Shown: positions 1 to 9,134 of the stretch, piece by piece
How positions within the stretch are numbered: position 1 is the stretch's first letter
Layout: each line of letters begins with the position of its first letter
Origin: CAZDME01 sp964506785 [NCBI: uncultured bacterium]
GTDB taxonomy: Bacteria > CAZDME01 > JAYEMH01
Reading direction: 5' to 3'
Assembly (NCBI GenBank): GCA_964506785.1
Contig: CAZDME010000003.1
Location: 1-46,830 of the forward strand
DNA: 46,830 nucleotides
The notes under the pieces: model-generated
Told to the model about the DNA's origin: nothing
What the model saw: only the letters and a program-made list of their open reading frames with translations
The model's database searches: none
Position numbers and translations under genes: made by a program

Positions 1-589
1 TAAAAACCAGTCGGTCGTTGTATAAGAGATCGAATGTATTAACTGACTTCACTTCTTTACAAGAGATCCCTTGAAGATTGCGTGCCGCCCGATAAAAAAT
101 CTCGTTTCGCCCATCTAATAAGAATATCACTTTTTTCTCTTTTAGCTTCAGCTTGTTTAAAATCTCCGCCACTTCTTTGGTTTTGGGATGGCCGATTTTT
201 AGCTCGTCAATAATAATTAGACAATTGCTATTTAGCTTATCGAGAAGCACTGACTTTAACGCCAGCTTCATTACTTTTTTGGGAATAGAGAAAGAATAAT
301 CCCGGGGATGGGGACCAAAAATATCCCCCCCTCCTCGCCAAAGCGGTGAACGGATACTGCCTGCCCGGGCCCGCCCGGTGCCTTTCTGCCGCCAGGGCCT
401 ACGTCCGCCGCCTCTAACGTCGCTTCTTCCTTTCGTCGCTGCTGTTCCTTCTCGGCGACTCGCCAGAAGCCGGCGGATATCTTCATAAACAGCCTGAGGA
501 CTGATTTTCCCCTCAAAAATTTCTGGGTTAAGGCTTACCTTACCGACCTTTTCGCCTTTAACATTAATTACATCTAATAAAACCGGCAC
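1..589 (-). CDS. rplD: 50S ribosomal protein L4, 3' end cut by window edge
   Basis: L4 binds 23S rRNA, lines the exit tunnel and in many bacteria represses its own S10 operon. The reading frame is open to the left edge for 196 codons, so only about ten C-terminal residues should be missing. The conserved tunnel-loop region is plain (GGGRRPWRQKGTGRARAGS near residues 61-79). No ATG precedes the homologous start. I chose GTG at 589, which reads VPVLLDVINVKGEKVGKV and has an AAGGG about 9 bases upstream inside the end of rplC. An ATT codon two codons earlier is possible but would be rare. It follows rplC by 6 bp, as in the standard S10 operon. Identity is secure; the exact start is not. Confidence 0.93.
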   Translation of the reverse strand, partial: MPVLLDVINVKGEKVGKVSLNPEIFEGKISPQAVYEDIRRLLASRREGTAATKGRSDVRGGGRRPWRQKGTGRARAGSIRSPLWRGGGDIFGPHPRDYSFSIPKKVMKLALKSVLLDKLNSNCLIIIDELKIGHPKTKEVAEILNKLKLKEKKVIFLLDGRNEIFYRAARNLQGISCKEVKSVNTFDLLYNDRLVF

Positions 590-595
590 TTGAAT

Positions 596-1315
596 TTACC
601 CTTTTTTTTCTGGCTTCTTTTTATCCAATTTCTTTTCTTCTGCCTTTTGCTCCGCTTTTTTCTCTTCCGCTTTTTTTTCTATCGATTTATGTTTTTTCTT
701 AATTGCTTTTTTAATTATCAGCAGAGTGCCTTTGGCCCCAGGCACCGCTCCCTTTATTATCAAAAGGTTATTAGCTAAATCGCGCTTGACAATTTTAGAA
801 TTTTGTAAAGTCTCCTTTACCCCGCCCATTCTACCTGGCATCCTTCTTCCTTTAAAAACTCTGGCCGCGTCGGTACTGCCAATCGAACCCAAAATACGAT
901 GGGTCATCGATCCGTGGGTCGCCGGACCACCATGAAACTTCCAGCGTTTCATTGCCCCGGCAAAACCCTTTCCTTTGCTGATTCCGGTTATATCGACAAA
1001 ATCGATACCTTCAAAAATATCCAAATTAATAACTTGGCCGACTTGATAATCATCCCCAATATAATGAAATTCCTTAAGGACTTTCTGCGGCTTCACTCCA
1101 GCTTTTTTGAAGTGTCCCTGCAGAGGTTTAGTTGTCCTTTTCTCCTTTTTCTCCATAAAACCAAGCTGGATGGCCTGATATCCCTCTTTCTCTTTGGTTT
1201 TTCTCTGGACAACCTGACAGGGACCAGCTTCAATCAAGGTAACCGGAATAACCTTTCCCGCGGCATCAAAGATTTGAGTCATACCAATTTTTCTGCCCAA
1301 AAGACCAACTGTCAT
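596..1315 (-). CDS. rplC: 50S ribosomal protein L3
   Basis: L3 is an early-assembly 23S rRNA-binding protein near the peptidyl-transferase centre. The body (residues 1 to about 205) carries the signature region KGFAGAMKRWKFHGG (around residues 115-130) and GRRMPGRMGG. The start is ATG preceded by AAGGTAG. Unusually, the last ~35 residues form a Lys/Glu/Ala-rich tail (KKAEEKKAEQKAEEKK and on), absent from ordinary ~205-residue L3; such a tail is presumably unstructured or helical and solvent exposed. It sits between rpsJ and rplD in the normal S10 order. The 98-bp spacer to rpsJ carries a heptamer array. Confidence 0.97.
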   Translation of the reverse strand: MTVGLLGRKIGMTQIFDAAGKVIPVTLIEAGPCQVVQRKTKEKEGYQAIQLGFMEKKEKRTTKPLQGHFKKAGVKPQKVLKEFHYIGDDYQVGQVINLDIFEGIDFVDITGISKGKGFAGAMKRWKFHGGPATHGSMTHRILGSIGSTDAARVFKGRRMPGRMGGVKETLQNSKIVKRDLANNLLIIKGAVPGAKGTLLIIKKAIKKKHKSIEKKAEEKKAEQKAEEKKLDKKKPEKKG

Positions 1316-1333
1316 TTCTACCTTCTTTATTAT

Positions 1334-1368
1334 CAGTTAACTGTGTGCAGTTTACAGTTAACAGATAA
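1334..1368 (-). repeat. Heptamer array (CAGTTAA theme) between rpsJ and rplC
   Basis: Five consecutive 7-bp units read on the plus strand: CAGTTAA, CTGTGTG, CAGTTTA, CAGTTAA, CAGATAA. Because CAGTTAACTG is self-complementary the array can also fold back. It lies wholly in the rpsJ-rplC spacer. No protein or known RNA motif is visible in it. Confidence 0.7.
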
Positions 1369-1413
1369 AGATATTATCACTATCCACATCCACTAATTGC
1401 AAACTCTAAATTA

Positions 1414-1731
1414 TTACAGTTTTATTTCCACGTCGACACCAGCCGGAAGATTCTGCTTCATCAAAGCATCCACGGTTTTTGCCGTTGGATTGATTATATC
1501 CAGCAATCGCTTATGAGTTCGAATCTCAAACTGCTCCCGGGATTTCTTATCGATGTGAGGAGAACGCAGAACGGTAAAACGTTCGATTTTGGTCGGAAGC
1601 GGAATCGGCCCATAAATTTTCGCTCCGGTTCTCTTGGCTAATTCGACAATTCCCAGGGCTGATTGGTCGACAATTTTATGGTCATACCCCTTAAGCCTAA
1701 TTCTGATTGTCTGTTGAATTATCTCTGCCAT
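1414..1731 (-). CDS. rpsJ: 30S ribosomal protein S10
   Basis: S10 is part of the 30S head and is also NusE, the transcription antitermination factor. The product ([19 protein letters not shown] at the start, 105 residues) is of normal family length. I placed the start at ATG 1731 rather than the in-frame TTG one codon upstream, because AAGGA lies about 6 bases before the ATG and S10 proteins usually start here. It follows fusA by about 65 bp with no tuf gene between, unlike the usual rpsL-rpsG-fusA-tuf arrangement, and is followed by rplC and rplD. Confidence 0.96.
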   Translation of the reverse strand: MAEIIQQTIRIRLKGYDHKIVDQSALGIVELAKRTGAKIYGPIPLPTKIERFTVLRSPHIDKKSREQFEIRTHKRLLDIINPTAKTVDALMKQNLPAGVDVEIKL

Positions 1732-1797
1732 CAAGTTCCTTTTAGTTCGTTAGAAACCACCCGCCAGAGCAACTGACATAGTTTTGGCATGAAACCT

Positions 1798-3906
1798 CTA
1801 GCCGGTTTTATTTTTATCAAGAATTTTTTCTGTAATTTGCCGCGGCACTTCCTGATAGTAAGAAAATTCCATCGAATAAGTAGCTCTGCCTTGAGAAAGA
1901 GAACGCAGGTCAGTGGCGTAGCTAAACATAGAGGCCAAGGGAACAAAAACGCGGATAACTTTGGCCCCGGCCTTCTCCCCCATTTCTTCAATCCTTCCCC
2001 TTCTGGCACTTAAATTTCCAATAACATCTCCCATAAATTCCTCAGGGACAATTACTTCTAAATTCATTATTGGCTCAAGCAATACCGGCTTGGCCAATTC
2101 GGCCGCTTTTTGAAAAGCCATGGAGGCGGCAATTTCAAAAGCGATATCAGATGAATCGACCTCATGATAGGAACCGTCTAATAATTTGCTGCGAATATTT
2201 ACTATTGGATATCCCGCCATTACTCCTTTTTCCATGGCTTTGATTATGCCTTTTCTGACCGAGGAGATATACTCTTTAGGAATTATCCCCCCTCTGGTTT
2301 TGTCAATAAATTCAAACCCGTCTTTAATCGGTTCAATTTCCAAAACCACGTGTCCGTATTGCCCGTGTCCGCCACTCTGCCGGATGAACTTTCCTTCGGC
2401 TTTAGCTTTATTCACAACCGTTTCCCGATAGGCAACTTGAGGTCTGCCCACGTTTGCCTCAACTTTAAACTCCCGAAGCATCCGGTCAATGACTATCTCT
2501 AAATGCAATTCACCCATCCCTGACATAATGGTTTGATTGGTTTCCGGATTATAACTTATCTTAAACGTTGGGTCTTCTTCCGATAACTTGGTTAAAGCCT
2601 GAGATAGTTTTTCCTGATCAGCCTTGGTTTTGGGCTCAATGGCTACCGAAATAACCGGCTCAGGGAAGCGAATTGTCTCTAAAATAATCGGATGGCTCTC
2701 ATCGCTCAAAGTATCACCGGTAGTGGTTTCTTTGAAACCAATGGCCGCAGCGATATCTCCGGTAAAGACCTCGCTCCTTTCTTCTCTCTTATTGGCGTGC
2801 ATCTGAAGAATTCTACCAATTCTTTCTTTCTTCTCTTTATTTACATTCCATATATAGGCTCCGGCCTTGATAATTCCTGAATAAACCCGAAAGAAGGTTA
2901 ACTTACCAACATAAGGATCGGTCATTATTTTAAAGGCGAGAGCGGACATTGCCTCATCGTCTGCTGTCTTTCTCACCTCTTCCTTTTGCGTTTTTGGATT
3001 TATCCCCTTTACTGGAGGTAAATCGAAAGGAGAAGGCAAATATTCTATTACGGCATCGAGTAACGGCTGAATGCCCTTGTTTTTCAAAGCTGTCCCGCAT
3101 AAAACCGGAATAATAGAATTATCCAAGGTGGCCTTTCTAATCGTTTCTTTAATCTCCTGGGAGGAAATTTCTTTCCCCTCAACATATTTTTCTAAAAGGT
3201 GGCCGCTGTGGTCAGCCACTTTTTCAATCAATTCCTCTCGGTAATGTTCGGCTTGCTCCAGGTAATCTTCAGGGATATCCGCCGAATCAAAGTTTTCGCC
3301 TAAATCCCCTTCTTTCCAGATTAGAGCCTTCATTTCAACCAGATCAATTACCCCTCGGAATTTATCCTCACCCCCTAAAGGCAAATGCAGCGGAACGGCA
3401 TTAGCCCCTAAACGTTCCTTCATCATCTTTATTGTCCCTAAAAAATCTGCTCCCACTCGGTCTATTTTATTGACAAAGGCAATCCGGGGAACATGATAAC
3501 GGTCCGCCTGATGCCAAACAGTCTCTGATTGAGGTTCTACTCCGCCCACGGCACAGAAAACGGCAATAGCGCCGTCAAGCACCCGCAGGGATCTTTCTAC
3601 CTCAATGGTAAAATCCACATGCCCGGGGGTATCGATTATATTAATTTGATTTCCCTTCCAGAAGCAGGTCGTCGCCGCCGAAGTAATGGTAATGCCCCGT
3701 TCTTGCTCTTGTTCCATCCAATCCATAGTCGCCGTGCCTTCATCAACATTACCAATGCGATAAACCTTTCCGGTATAATAGAGGATTCTTTCGGTCGTAG
3801 TCGTTTTACCGGCGTCGATATGAGCCATTATACCGATATTTCTCGTCTTTTTTAAAGAGACCTTTCTTTCCATTTTCTTTTTAATCTCTTGAATATGCTT
3901 TTCCAC
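1798..3906 (-). CDS. fusA: Translation elongation factor G
   Basis: EF-G is the GTPase that drives ribosomal translocation and, with RRF, recycling. The GTPase motifs are canonical: [10 protein letters not shown]-loop, RGITI switch I, DTPGHVDF with the catalytic-type His, and NKID. All five domains appear present (702 residues). The longest frame starts at GTG 3906, with AGGT just upstream. An internal ATG at 3873 reads [18 protein letters not shown], which matches where EF-G proteins usually begin, so the first 11 residues may not be translated. It lies in the str operon after rpsG. A second, diverged EF-G paralogue is at 30656-32710; this copy is clearly the canonical one. Confidence 0.98.
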   Translation of the reverse strand: MEKHIQEIKKKMERKVSLKKTRNIGIMAHIDAGKTTTTERILYYTGKVYRIGNVDEGTATMDWMEQEQERGITITSAATTCFWKGNQINIIDTPGHVDFTIEVERSLRVLDGAIAVFCAVGGVEPQSETVWHQADRYHVPRIAFVNKIDRVGADFLGTIKMMKERLGANAVPLHLPLGGEDKFRGVIDLVEMKALIWKEGDLGENFDSADIPEDYLEQAEHYREELIEKVADHSGHLLEKYVEGKEISSQEIKETIRKATLDNSIIPVLCGTALKNKGIQPLLDAVIEYLPSPFDLPPVKGINPKTQKEEVRKTADDEAMSALAFKIMTDPYVGKLTFFRVYSGIIKAGAYIWNVNKEKKERIGRILQMHANKREERSEVFTGDIAAAIGFKETTTGDTLSDESHPIILETIRFPEPVISVAIEPKTKADQEKLSQALTKLSEEDPTFKISYNPETNQTIMSGMGELHLEIVIDRMLREFKVEANVGRPQVAYRETVVNKAKAEGKFIRQSGGHGQYGHVVLEIEPIKDGFEFIDKTRGGIIPKEYISSVRKGIIKAMEKGVMAGYPIVNIRSKLLDGSYHEVDSSDIAFEIAASMAFQKAAELAKPVLLEPIMNLEVIVPEEFMGDVIGNLSARRGRIEEMGEKAGAKVIRVFVPLASMFSYATDLRSLSQGRATYSMEFSYYQEVPRQITEKILDKNKTG

Positions 3907-3917
3907 AATACCTGCTA

Positions 3918-3935
3918 CTCATTTTCAAAAATGAG
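3918..3935. repeat. 18-bp perfect palindrome between rpsG and fusA
   Basis: CTCATTTT, CA, AAAATGAG: an 8-bp stem with a 2-nt spacer, so as RNA it would form a tight hairpin with a few terminal pairs open. It is next to the heptamer array at 3940-4000. No T-tract follows on either strand in a way typical of a terminator. Confidence 0.6.
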
Positions 3936-3939
3936 GTGG

Positions 3940-4000
3940 TAGACTCTAGGACATAGATTGTAGGTTTTTTTCTATACCCTATAACCTATTACCTAGCACC
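3940..4000. repeat. Heptamer array (TAGxxxx / TATxACC theme) between rpsG and fusA
   Basis: Plus-strand units with 7-bp spacing: TAGACTC, TAGGACA, TAGATTG, TAGGTTT, then after a short T-run TATACCC, TATAACC, TATTACC, TAGCACC. The second half on the other strand reads GGTGCTA, GGTAATA, GGTTATA, GGGTATA, the same theme as the array at 45992-46021. The spacer is inside the str operon and so is probably transcribed. Confidence 0.75.
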
Positions 4001-4006
4001 TGCTTC

Positions 4007-4480
4007 TTACCATCTGTAATGGGCAAAAGCCTTGTTGGCTTCAGCCATTTTATGGGTATCTTCTTTTTTCTTTATTGCCGTCCCGGTGTTGTTATAGGCA
4101 TCTAAAACTTCAAGGGCAAGTTTTTCTCCCATAGGTTTTCCGGCCCGGGCCCGGGCAAAACCAACCAGCCATTTTATCGCCAGGTTCACCCGCCGTTCTG
4201 GGGAAACCTCCATCGGGACTTGGTAGGTAGCCCCTCCCACACGGCGCGGTTTAACCTCTAAAACCGGTTTGGTATTATCCACCGCTTTTTTCAATACCTC
4301 CAAGGAATTTTTATTGCCGGTTTTCTCGCTGAGCGAATTAAGGCAGTCATAGAAAATTCCCTCGGCCACGCTTTTTTTCCCTTTGCGCATAATATCGTTA
4401 ATAAACTTGGTTACCAGGATATCTTGAAATTTTGGGTCGCCAACAACCTTTCTTTTGGCTACACTACCTTTTCTCGGCAT
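4007..4480 (-). CDS. rpsG: 30S ribosomal protein S7
   Basis: S7 nucleates assembly of the 30S head and contacts tRNA at the E site. The 157-residue product has the family's standard N-terminus ([18 protein letters not shown]) and the conserved [16 protein letters not shown] segment near residues 77-92. The ATG has GAGGT about 9 bases upstream. It lies between rpsL and fusA in the classic str order. Nothing unusual in length or motifs. Confidence 0.98.
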   Translation of the reverse strand: MPRKGSVAKRKVVGDPKFQDILVTKFINDIMRKGKKSVAEGIFYDCLNSLSEKTGNKNSLEVLKKAVDNTKPVLEVKPRRVGGATYQVPMEVSPERRVNLAIKWLVGFARARAGKPMGEKLALEVLDAYNNTGTAIKKKEDTHKMAEANKAFAHYRW

Positions 4481-4511
4481 AGATTTTTACCTCTTCCTTT
4501 ATGTATGAGTT

Positions 4512-4916
4512 TTATCTAGCCCCTGCCGCCGCTGGGGCCTTTTTCCCTTTGGGCTTTTTCACTCCGTATTTGGAACGCCCTCTATTTCTTTCTTCAACAC
4601 CAGCGGTATCTAAGGTCCCGCGGATAATATGATATCTTACACCGGGTAAATCCTTTACCCGGCCGCCTCGAACCAAAACAATGGAGTGTTCCTGTAAATT
4701 ATGCCCGACACCCGGGATATAAGCCGTTACCTCTACGCCGTTGGTAAGTCTAACCCGGGCAATTTTACGTAAGGCCGAATTAGGTTTTTTAGGCGTAACT
4801 GTCTTAACATAGAGACAAACACCTCTTTTCTGCGGACAACGGTTTAAAGCCGGCGACTTAGTTTTTCTTTTTATCGGCTTTCTTCCTGCATGGAACAACT
4901 GGCTAATCCTAGGCAC
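4512..4916 (-). CDS. rpsL: 30S ribosomal protein S12
   Basis: S12 lies at the decoding centre and controls accuracy. The loops where streptomycin-resistance substitutions map have the wild-type lysines ([11 protein letters not shown] and [13 protein letters not shown]), so the sequence looks streptomycin-sensitive. The RVKDLPG aspartate is the residue that RimO methylthiolates in some bacteria. The start is GTG (reads [12 protein letters not shown]) with a strong GGAGGGG about 5 bases upstream. At 134 residues it is about 10 longer than usual, owing to a Lys/Ala-rich tail ([15 protein letters not shown]). It directly follows rpoC. Confidence 0.98.
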   Translation of the reverse strand: MPRISQLFHAGRKPIKRKTKSPALNRCPQKRGVCLYVKTVTPKKPNSALRKIARVRLTNGVEVTAYIPGVGHNLQEHSIVLVRGGRVKDLPGVRYHIIRGTLDTAGVEERNRGRSKYGVKKPKGKKAPAAAGAR

Positions 4917-5006
4917 AGTTTCCCCTCCGTTTTACCTGGCAACTGTAATATGAAAAAATCAATAATGAAGATTTTCGAACAATAATTTGCATTGATATTC
5001 TATTTT

Positions 5007-8000
5007 TTATGCGGTCTTCACCTTTATATCCCGATGTCTCTCAAATCCGGTCCCGGCAGGAATGAGATGCCCAACGATAACATTTTCTTTAAGCCCCCGC
5101 AAATCATCGTTTTTCCCCATGGTTGCCGCTTCGGTTAAAACCCGGGTCGTTTCTTGGAATGAAGCAGCGGCAATGAAACTTTCGGTACTGAGAGAAGCTT
5201 TGGTAATTCCTAAAAGCTTAGGAACCGCCCGGGCCGGCTTTTTCTTCTGCTTCACCAACTTCTCGTTTATCACATTAAATCGGGCCTTATCGACTTGTTC
5301 TCCAATCAGTAATTCTGAATCGCCGCTTTCAACAATTTCAATCTTCTTGAGCATCTGGCGGACAATAATTTCGATATGTTTATCGTTTATCGTTACCCCT
5401 TGAAGCCGGTACACTTCTTGGACTTCATTAACTAAATATTCCTGAAGTCGTTTATCGCCGCAGATTCGCAAAATATCGTGCGGCACCACCGGGCCGTCCG
5501 TCAATTGCTGTCCGGCTACTACCCGGTCCCCTTTATATATAATCAAATGTTTCCCCGGCGGAATAACGTATTCAGCCTCGGCTATTTCACTTTTCACTTT
5601 CACTTTTCGCACGCCCTCTTCCATACCGGCAAAATCAACCAGTCCGTCGATTTCAGTAATTACCGCCGGGGATTTAGGCCGGCGCGCTTCAAAAAGTTCG
5701 GCAACACGGGGTAAACCTCCGGTAATATCTCTCGTTTTCATAATCTGCCGGGGGGTTTTGGCTAAAAGGTCTCCAGCAAAAATCTTTTCATTCTGCTTAA
5801 CGACAATATGAGCTCCCGTGGGTAAAGGGTATTTGCCAACAACCTCATTTTTTCCCTTGACAATAACGATCTGAGGGTGCAGTTCCTCCTTATGCTCAAT
5901 AATCACCCTTCCGCGTATGCCGGTTATCACATCAATCTCCTCATGCATAGTCAAGCCTTCATAGATATCCTCATGTTTTACCACCCCTTCAACCTCACTT
6001 ATGATTGGTGAGGTATAAGGATCCCATTCAGCTAAAACTTTTCCCTTTTGAATCTGGCCATTATCGGGAATATGTATAATTGCCCCTGGGAGCAGGCTAT
6101 ATCTTTCTAACTCTCGGCCTTCTCCATCCAAAAGACTAATTTCTCCATTTCGGTTAAAAACGACAATATTTCCGTCTTTATTTTTTACCGTACGTAAATT
6201 GAAATATTTGACTCGGCCCTCGTTTCTGACAATGATTTTAGATTGTTCGACCACCCGGCTGGCCGTGCCTCCAATATGGAAAGTTCTCATCGTCAGCTGG
6301 GTGCCCGGCTCCCCGATCGACTGAGCGGCAATTACCCCGACGCTTACCCCCAATTCCACCATTTTTCTAGCCGCTAAATCCCGCCCGTAACATTTAGCAC
6401 AAACGCCAAAAGATGATTCGCAGGTAAGAACCGAACGGATACGAATCTTTTCTATTCCGGCTTTTTCAATCTGCTCGGCTTTCTCCTCAGTAATCTCTTC
6501 CCCGGCTTTAACGATAATTTTATCGGTTACCACATCAACGGCATTATCCAAAGCTACCCGTCCGACAATTCTTTCTTTAAGGGAGACCACTGGCTTATCG
6601 CCTTCCATAATTGCCCCGATTAAAATACCGTTTAAAGTCCCGCAATCGACCTCATCAATGATAACTTCTTGGGCCACATCTACTAAACGCCGGGTTAGAT
6701 ACCCGGAGTCAGCCGTCTTCAAGGCCGTATCAGCCAAACCCTTCCGGGCTCCATGAGTAGAAATAAAATATTCTAAAACGGTAAGTCCTTCCCGAAAATT
6801 CGAGGTAATAGGCGATTCGATTATCTCGCCTGAAGGCTTAGCCATTAATCCTCTGATTCCCCCGAGCTGCCGAATCTGCTGATGGCTGCCCCTGGCGCCA
6901 GATTCAGCCATAATAAATACCGAATTGAATTGGGAGTTGATAACTTCTTCGTTCTTAAGTTCGCTAAATAACTCCTCGGAGATAATATCAGTTACGTGCG
7001 TCCAGATATCAATCACCTTATTGTATCTTTCACCATCGGTAATTAAACCCCGACGATACTGTTCATATACCGAAACCGCCTCTTTACGGGCAGATTCTAA
7101 AATTTTCTCTTTAGCCCGGGGGATGCGGATATCGTCAATCCCGATAGAAATCCCCCCTAAAGTCGCCTGGTTAAATCCTAATTTCTTTAGACGGTCTAAA
7201 AGAAGAATAGTCTGATGAAGTCCTAACTTATTGAAACAACGGGTTACAATTCCTTCCAGCTTCTTTTTATCGATCACCATATTTACAAACCGTAATTCCA
7301 CGGGCAGGCAATCGTTAAAGATAATTCGTCCAGTCGTGGTAGTGATTAATTCGCCCTTAATCCGCACTTTGATGCGCGCATGGAGACCTAGCTCGCCTAA
7401 GGAGTGAGAAGTAAGTACTTCTTCGGCGTTGGCGAAAATTTTCCCTTCTCCCTTCCCTTTTCTCTTCTCTGAGGTCAGGTAACAGCATCCAAGAATTATA
7501 TCCTGGGTGGGACAGACAATTGGGCTGCCGCTTGAAGGAGAAAAAATATTATTTGACGACAGCATGAGGATGCGGGCTTCCATCTGTGCTTCCAGAGAAA
7601 GAGGGATATGGATAGCCATCTGATCCCCGTCAAAATCAGCATTAAAAGCAGTACAAACTAGAGGGTGAATACGAATAGCTTTGCCTTCGATAAGCACTGG
7701 TTCAAAGGCTTGGATACCTAAACGATGAAGAGTTGGGGCCCGATTTAATAAAACCGGGTGTTCTTTAATCACATCTTCCAAAATATCCCATACTTCCGGA
7801 CGAACTTTTTCGACCATCTTTTTGGCGCTTTTAATCGTATGGACAATGCCTTTCTCTCTTAACCGGCGGATAATAAACGGTTCATACAGCTCTAAAGCCA
7901 TCTCTTTTGGCACTCCGCATTGATGAAGCTTTAATTCCGGGCCGATAACAATAACCGAGCGGCCGGAATAATCCACGCGTTTACCTAAAAGGTTTTGGCG

Positions 8001-9119
8001 GAACCTGCCCTGTTTGCCTTTTAACATCTCGCTTAAAGATTTTAAGGCCCGCCCTCCTGGGCCCAATACCGGTCGCCCGTGCCGGCCGTTATCAAACAAA
8101 GCATCAACTGCTTCTTGGAGCATTCGTTTTTCGTTGCGAATAATAATCTCAGGGGCTTGCAGCTCCAAAAGTTTTTTCAAGCGGTTATTGCGGTTAATTA
8201 CCCGGCGGTAAAGGTCATTTAAATCCGAGGTAGCAAACCGCCCTCCTTCCAAAGGAACCAAAGGACGTAACTCCGGAGGGATTACCGGCAGATAATTTAA
8301 AATCATCCATTCCGGCTTATTTCTAGAATTTCTAAATCCCTCGACTATTCTTAAGGTTTTTACGATTTTTCGGCGTTGTCCTTGTGAAGTGGTAGCTTTC
8401 AAATTCTTATGTAACCGCTTGGACATCTCTTCTAAGTCTATCTCCTTGAGTAAGATAGAAATTGCTTCAGCTCCGATACCAACCTTAAATCCGGATTTAT
8501 ATTCTTCCTTGTACCGCCTATACTCTTCTTCATCAAGAAGCTGCTTCTCCTTAAGCGGGGTCTCCTTGGGATCTAAAACGACATATTCTTCAAAATATAT
8601 CACCTTTTCGATCATCCTAAGCGACATGCCTAAAATGGTGCCGATTCGGCTGGGTGAGATTTTAAAAAACCAGATATGAGCCACCGGAGAGACTAAACTT
8701 ATATGTCCCATTCTTTCTCGACGGACGCGGGATTCCGTTACCTCAACGCCGCAGCGGTCGCAAATAACCCCTTTATATTTAATTTTCTTGAACTTGCCGC
8801 AATTACATTCCCAATCCTTGGTTGGGCCGAATATTCGTTCGCAGAAAAGACCATCTTTTTCCGGCTTAAAGGTGCGGTAATTTATCGTTTCTGGTTTCTT
8901 AACCTCGCCATAAGACCAGCCAAGAATTGTATCTGAAGAAGCCAAGCTGACAGCCACCTCGTCAAACCCTTTTATTTCCCGCCGGTCCTCTTTGATTACT
9001 AAAGGTTCAGTTATAACTTTTTCTTCCTTTTTAAAAACCTTTTCCTCTTTTTTTGCCCCGGCTGAGGCAGTCTTTTTTTTCTTAACTGCTGTTTTTTTCT
9101 TCTCTTTTTTCTTAGTCAT
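5007..9119 (-). CDS. rpoC: RNA polymerase beta' subunit
   Basis: Beta' forms half of the RNA polymerase active site. Visible parts: the N-terminal zinc ribbon (Cys 105, 107, 120, 123), the catalytic NADFDGDQM at 493-501, the trigger-loop/bridge-helix region ([17 protein letters not shown]) and the second zinc site ([15 protein letters not shown]). The length of 1370 residues is normal for a Gram-negative-type subunit. The odd part is residues 1 to about 40, a very Lys/Glu-rich extension ([16 protein letters not shown]...) ahead of the homologous region. It is 15 bp downstream of rpoB and 90 bp upstream of rpsL, so rpoBC and str genes are probably cotranscribed. Confidence 0.98.
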   Translation of the reverse strand: MTKKKEKKKTAVKKKKTASAGAKKEEKVFKKEEKVITEPLVIKEDRREIKGFDEVAVSLASSDTILGWSYGEVKKPETINYRTFKPEKDGLFCERIFGPTKDWECNCGKFKKIKYKGVICDRCGVEVTESRVRRERMGHISLVSPVAHIWFFKISPSRIGTILGMSLRMIEKVIYFEEYVVLDPKETPLKEKQLLDEEEYRRYKEEYKSGFKVGIGAEAISILLKEIDLEEMSKRLHKNLKATTSQGQRRKIVKTLRIVEGFRNSRNKPEWMILNYLPVIPPELRPLVPLEGGRFATSDLNDLYRRVINRNNRLKKLLELQAPEIIIRNEKRMLQEAVDALFDNGRHGRPVLGPGGRALKSLSEMLKGKQGRFRQNLLGKRVDYSGRSVIVIGPELKLHQCGVPKEMALELYEPFIIRRLREKGIVHTIKSAKKMVEKVRPEVWDILEDVIKEHPVLLNRAPTLHRLGIQAFEPVLIEGKAIRIHPLVCTAFNADFDGDQMAIHIPLSLEAQMEARILMLSSNNIFSPSSGSPIVCPTQDIILGCCYLTSEKRKGKGEGKIFANAEEVLTSHSLGELGLHARIKVRIKGELITTTTGRIIFNDCLPVELRFVNMVIDKKKLEGIVTRCFNKLGLHQTILLLDRLKKLGFNQATLGGISIGIDDIRIPRAKEKILESARKEAVSVYEQYRRGLITDGERYNKVIDIWTHVTDIISEELFSELKNEEVINSQFNSVFIMAESGARGSHQQIRQLGGIRGLMAKPSGEIIESPITSNFREGLTVLEYFISTHGARKGLADTALKTADSGYLTRRLVDVAQEVIIDEVDCGTLNGILIGAIMEGDKPVVSLKERIVGRVALDNAVDVVTDKIIVKAGEEITEEKAEQIEKAGIEKIRIRSVLTCESSFGVCAKCYGRDLAARKMVELGVSVGVIAAQSIGEPGTQLTMRTFHIGGTASRVVEQSKIIVRNEGRVKYFNLRTVKNKDGNIVVFNRNGEISLLDGEGRELERYSLLPGAIIHIPDNGQIQKGKVLAEWDPYTSPIISEVEGVVKHEDIYEGLTMHEEIDVITGIRGRVIIEHKEELHPQIVIVKGKNEVVGKYPLPTGAHIVVKQNEKIFAGDLLAKTPRQIMKTRDITGGLPRVAELFEARRPKSPAVITEIDGLVDFAGMEEGVRKVKVKSEIAEAEYVIPPGKHLIIYKGDRVVAGQQLTDGPVVPHDILRICGDKRLQEYLVNEVQEVYRLQGVTINDKHIEIIVRQMLKKIEIVESGDSELLIGEQVDKARFNVINEKLVKQKKKPARAVPKLLGITKASLSTESFIAAASFQETTRVLTEAATMGKNDDLRGLKENVIVGHLIPAGTGFERHRDIKVKTA

Positions 9120-9134
9120 TTTCTATCCCGACCG

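Noticed and set aside
271-516. 81-codon minus-strand frame with Gly/Pro-rich product
   Set aside because: It is an out-of-frame reading of the rplD coding sequence; the L4 frame is intact across it.
590-778. Plus-strand Phe-rich small frame
   Set aside because: It is the antisense reading of the Lys-codon-rich tail of rplC, a typical artefact.
899-1396. 165-codon plus-strand frame opposite rplC
   Set aside because: Antisense to a well-conserved ribosomal protein gene, no ribosome site, no recognisable domain.
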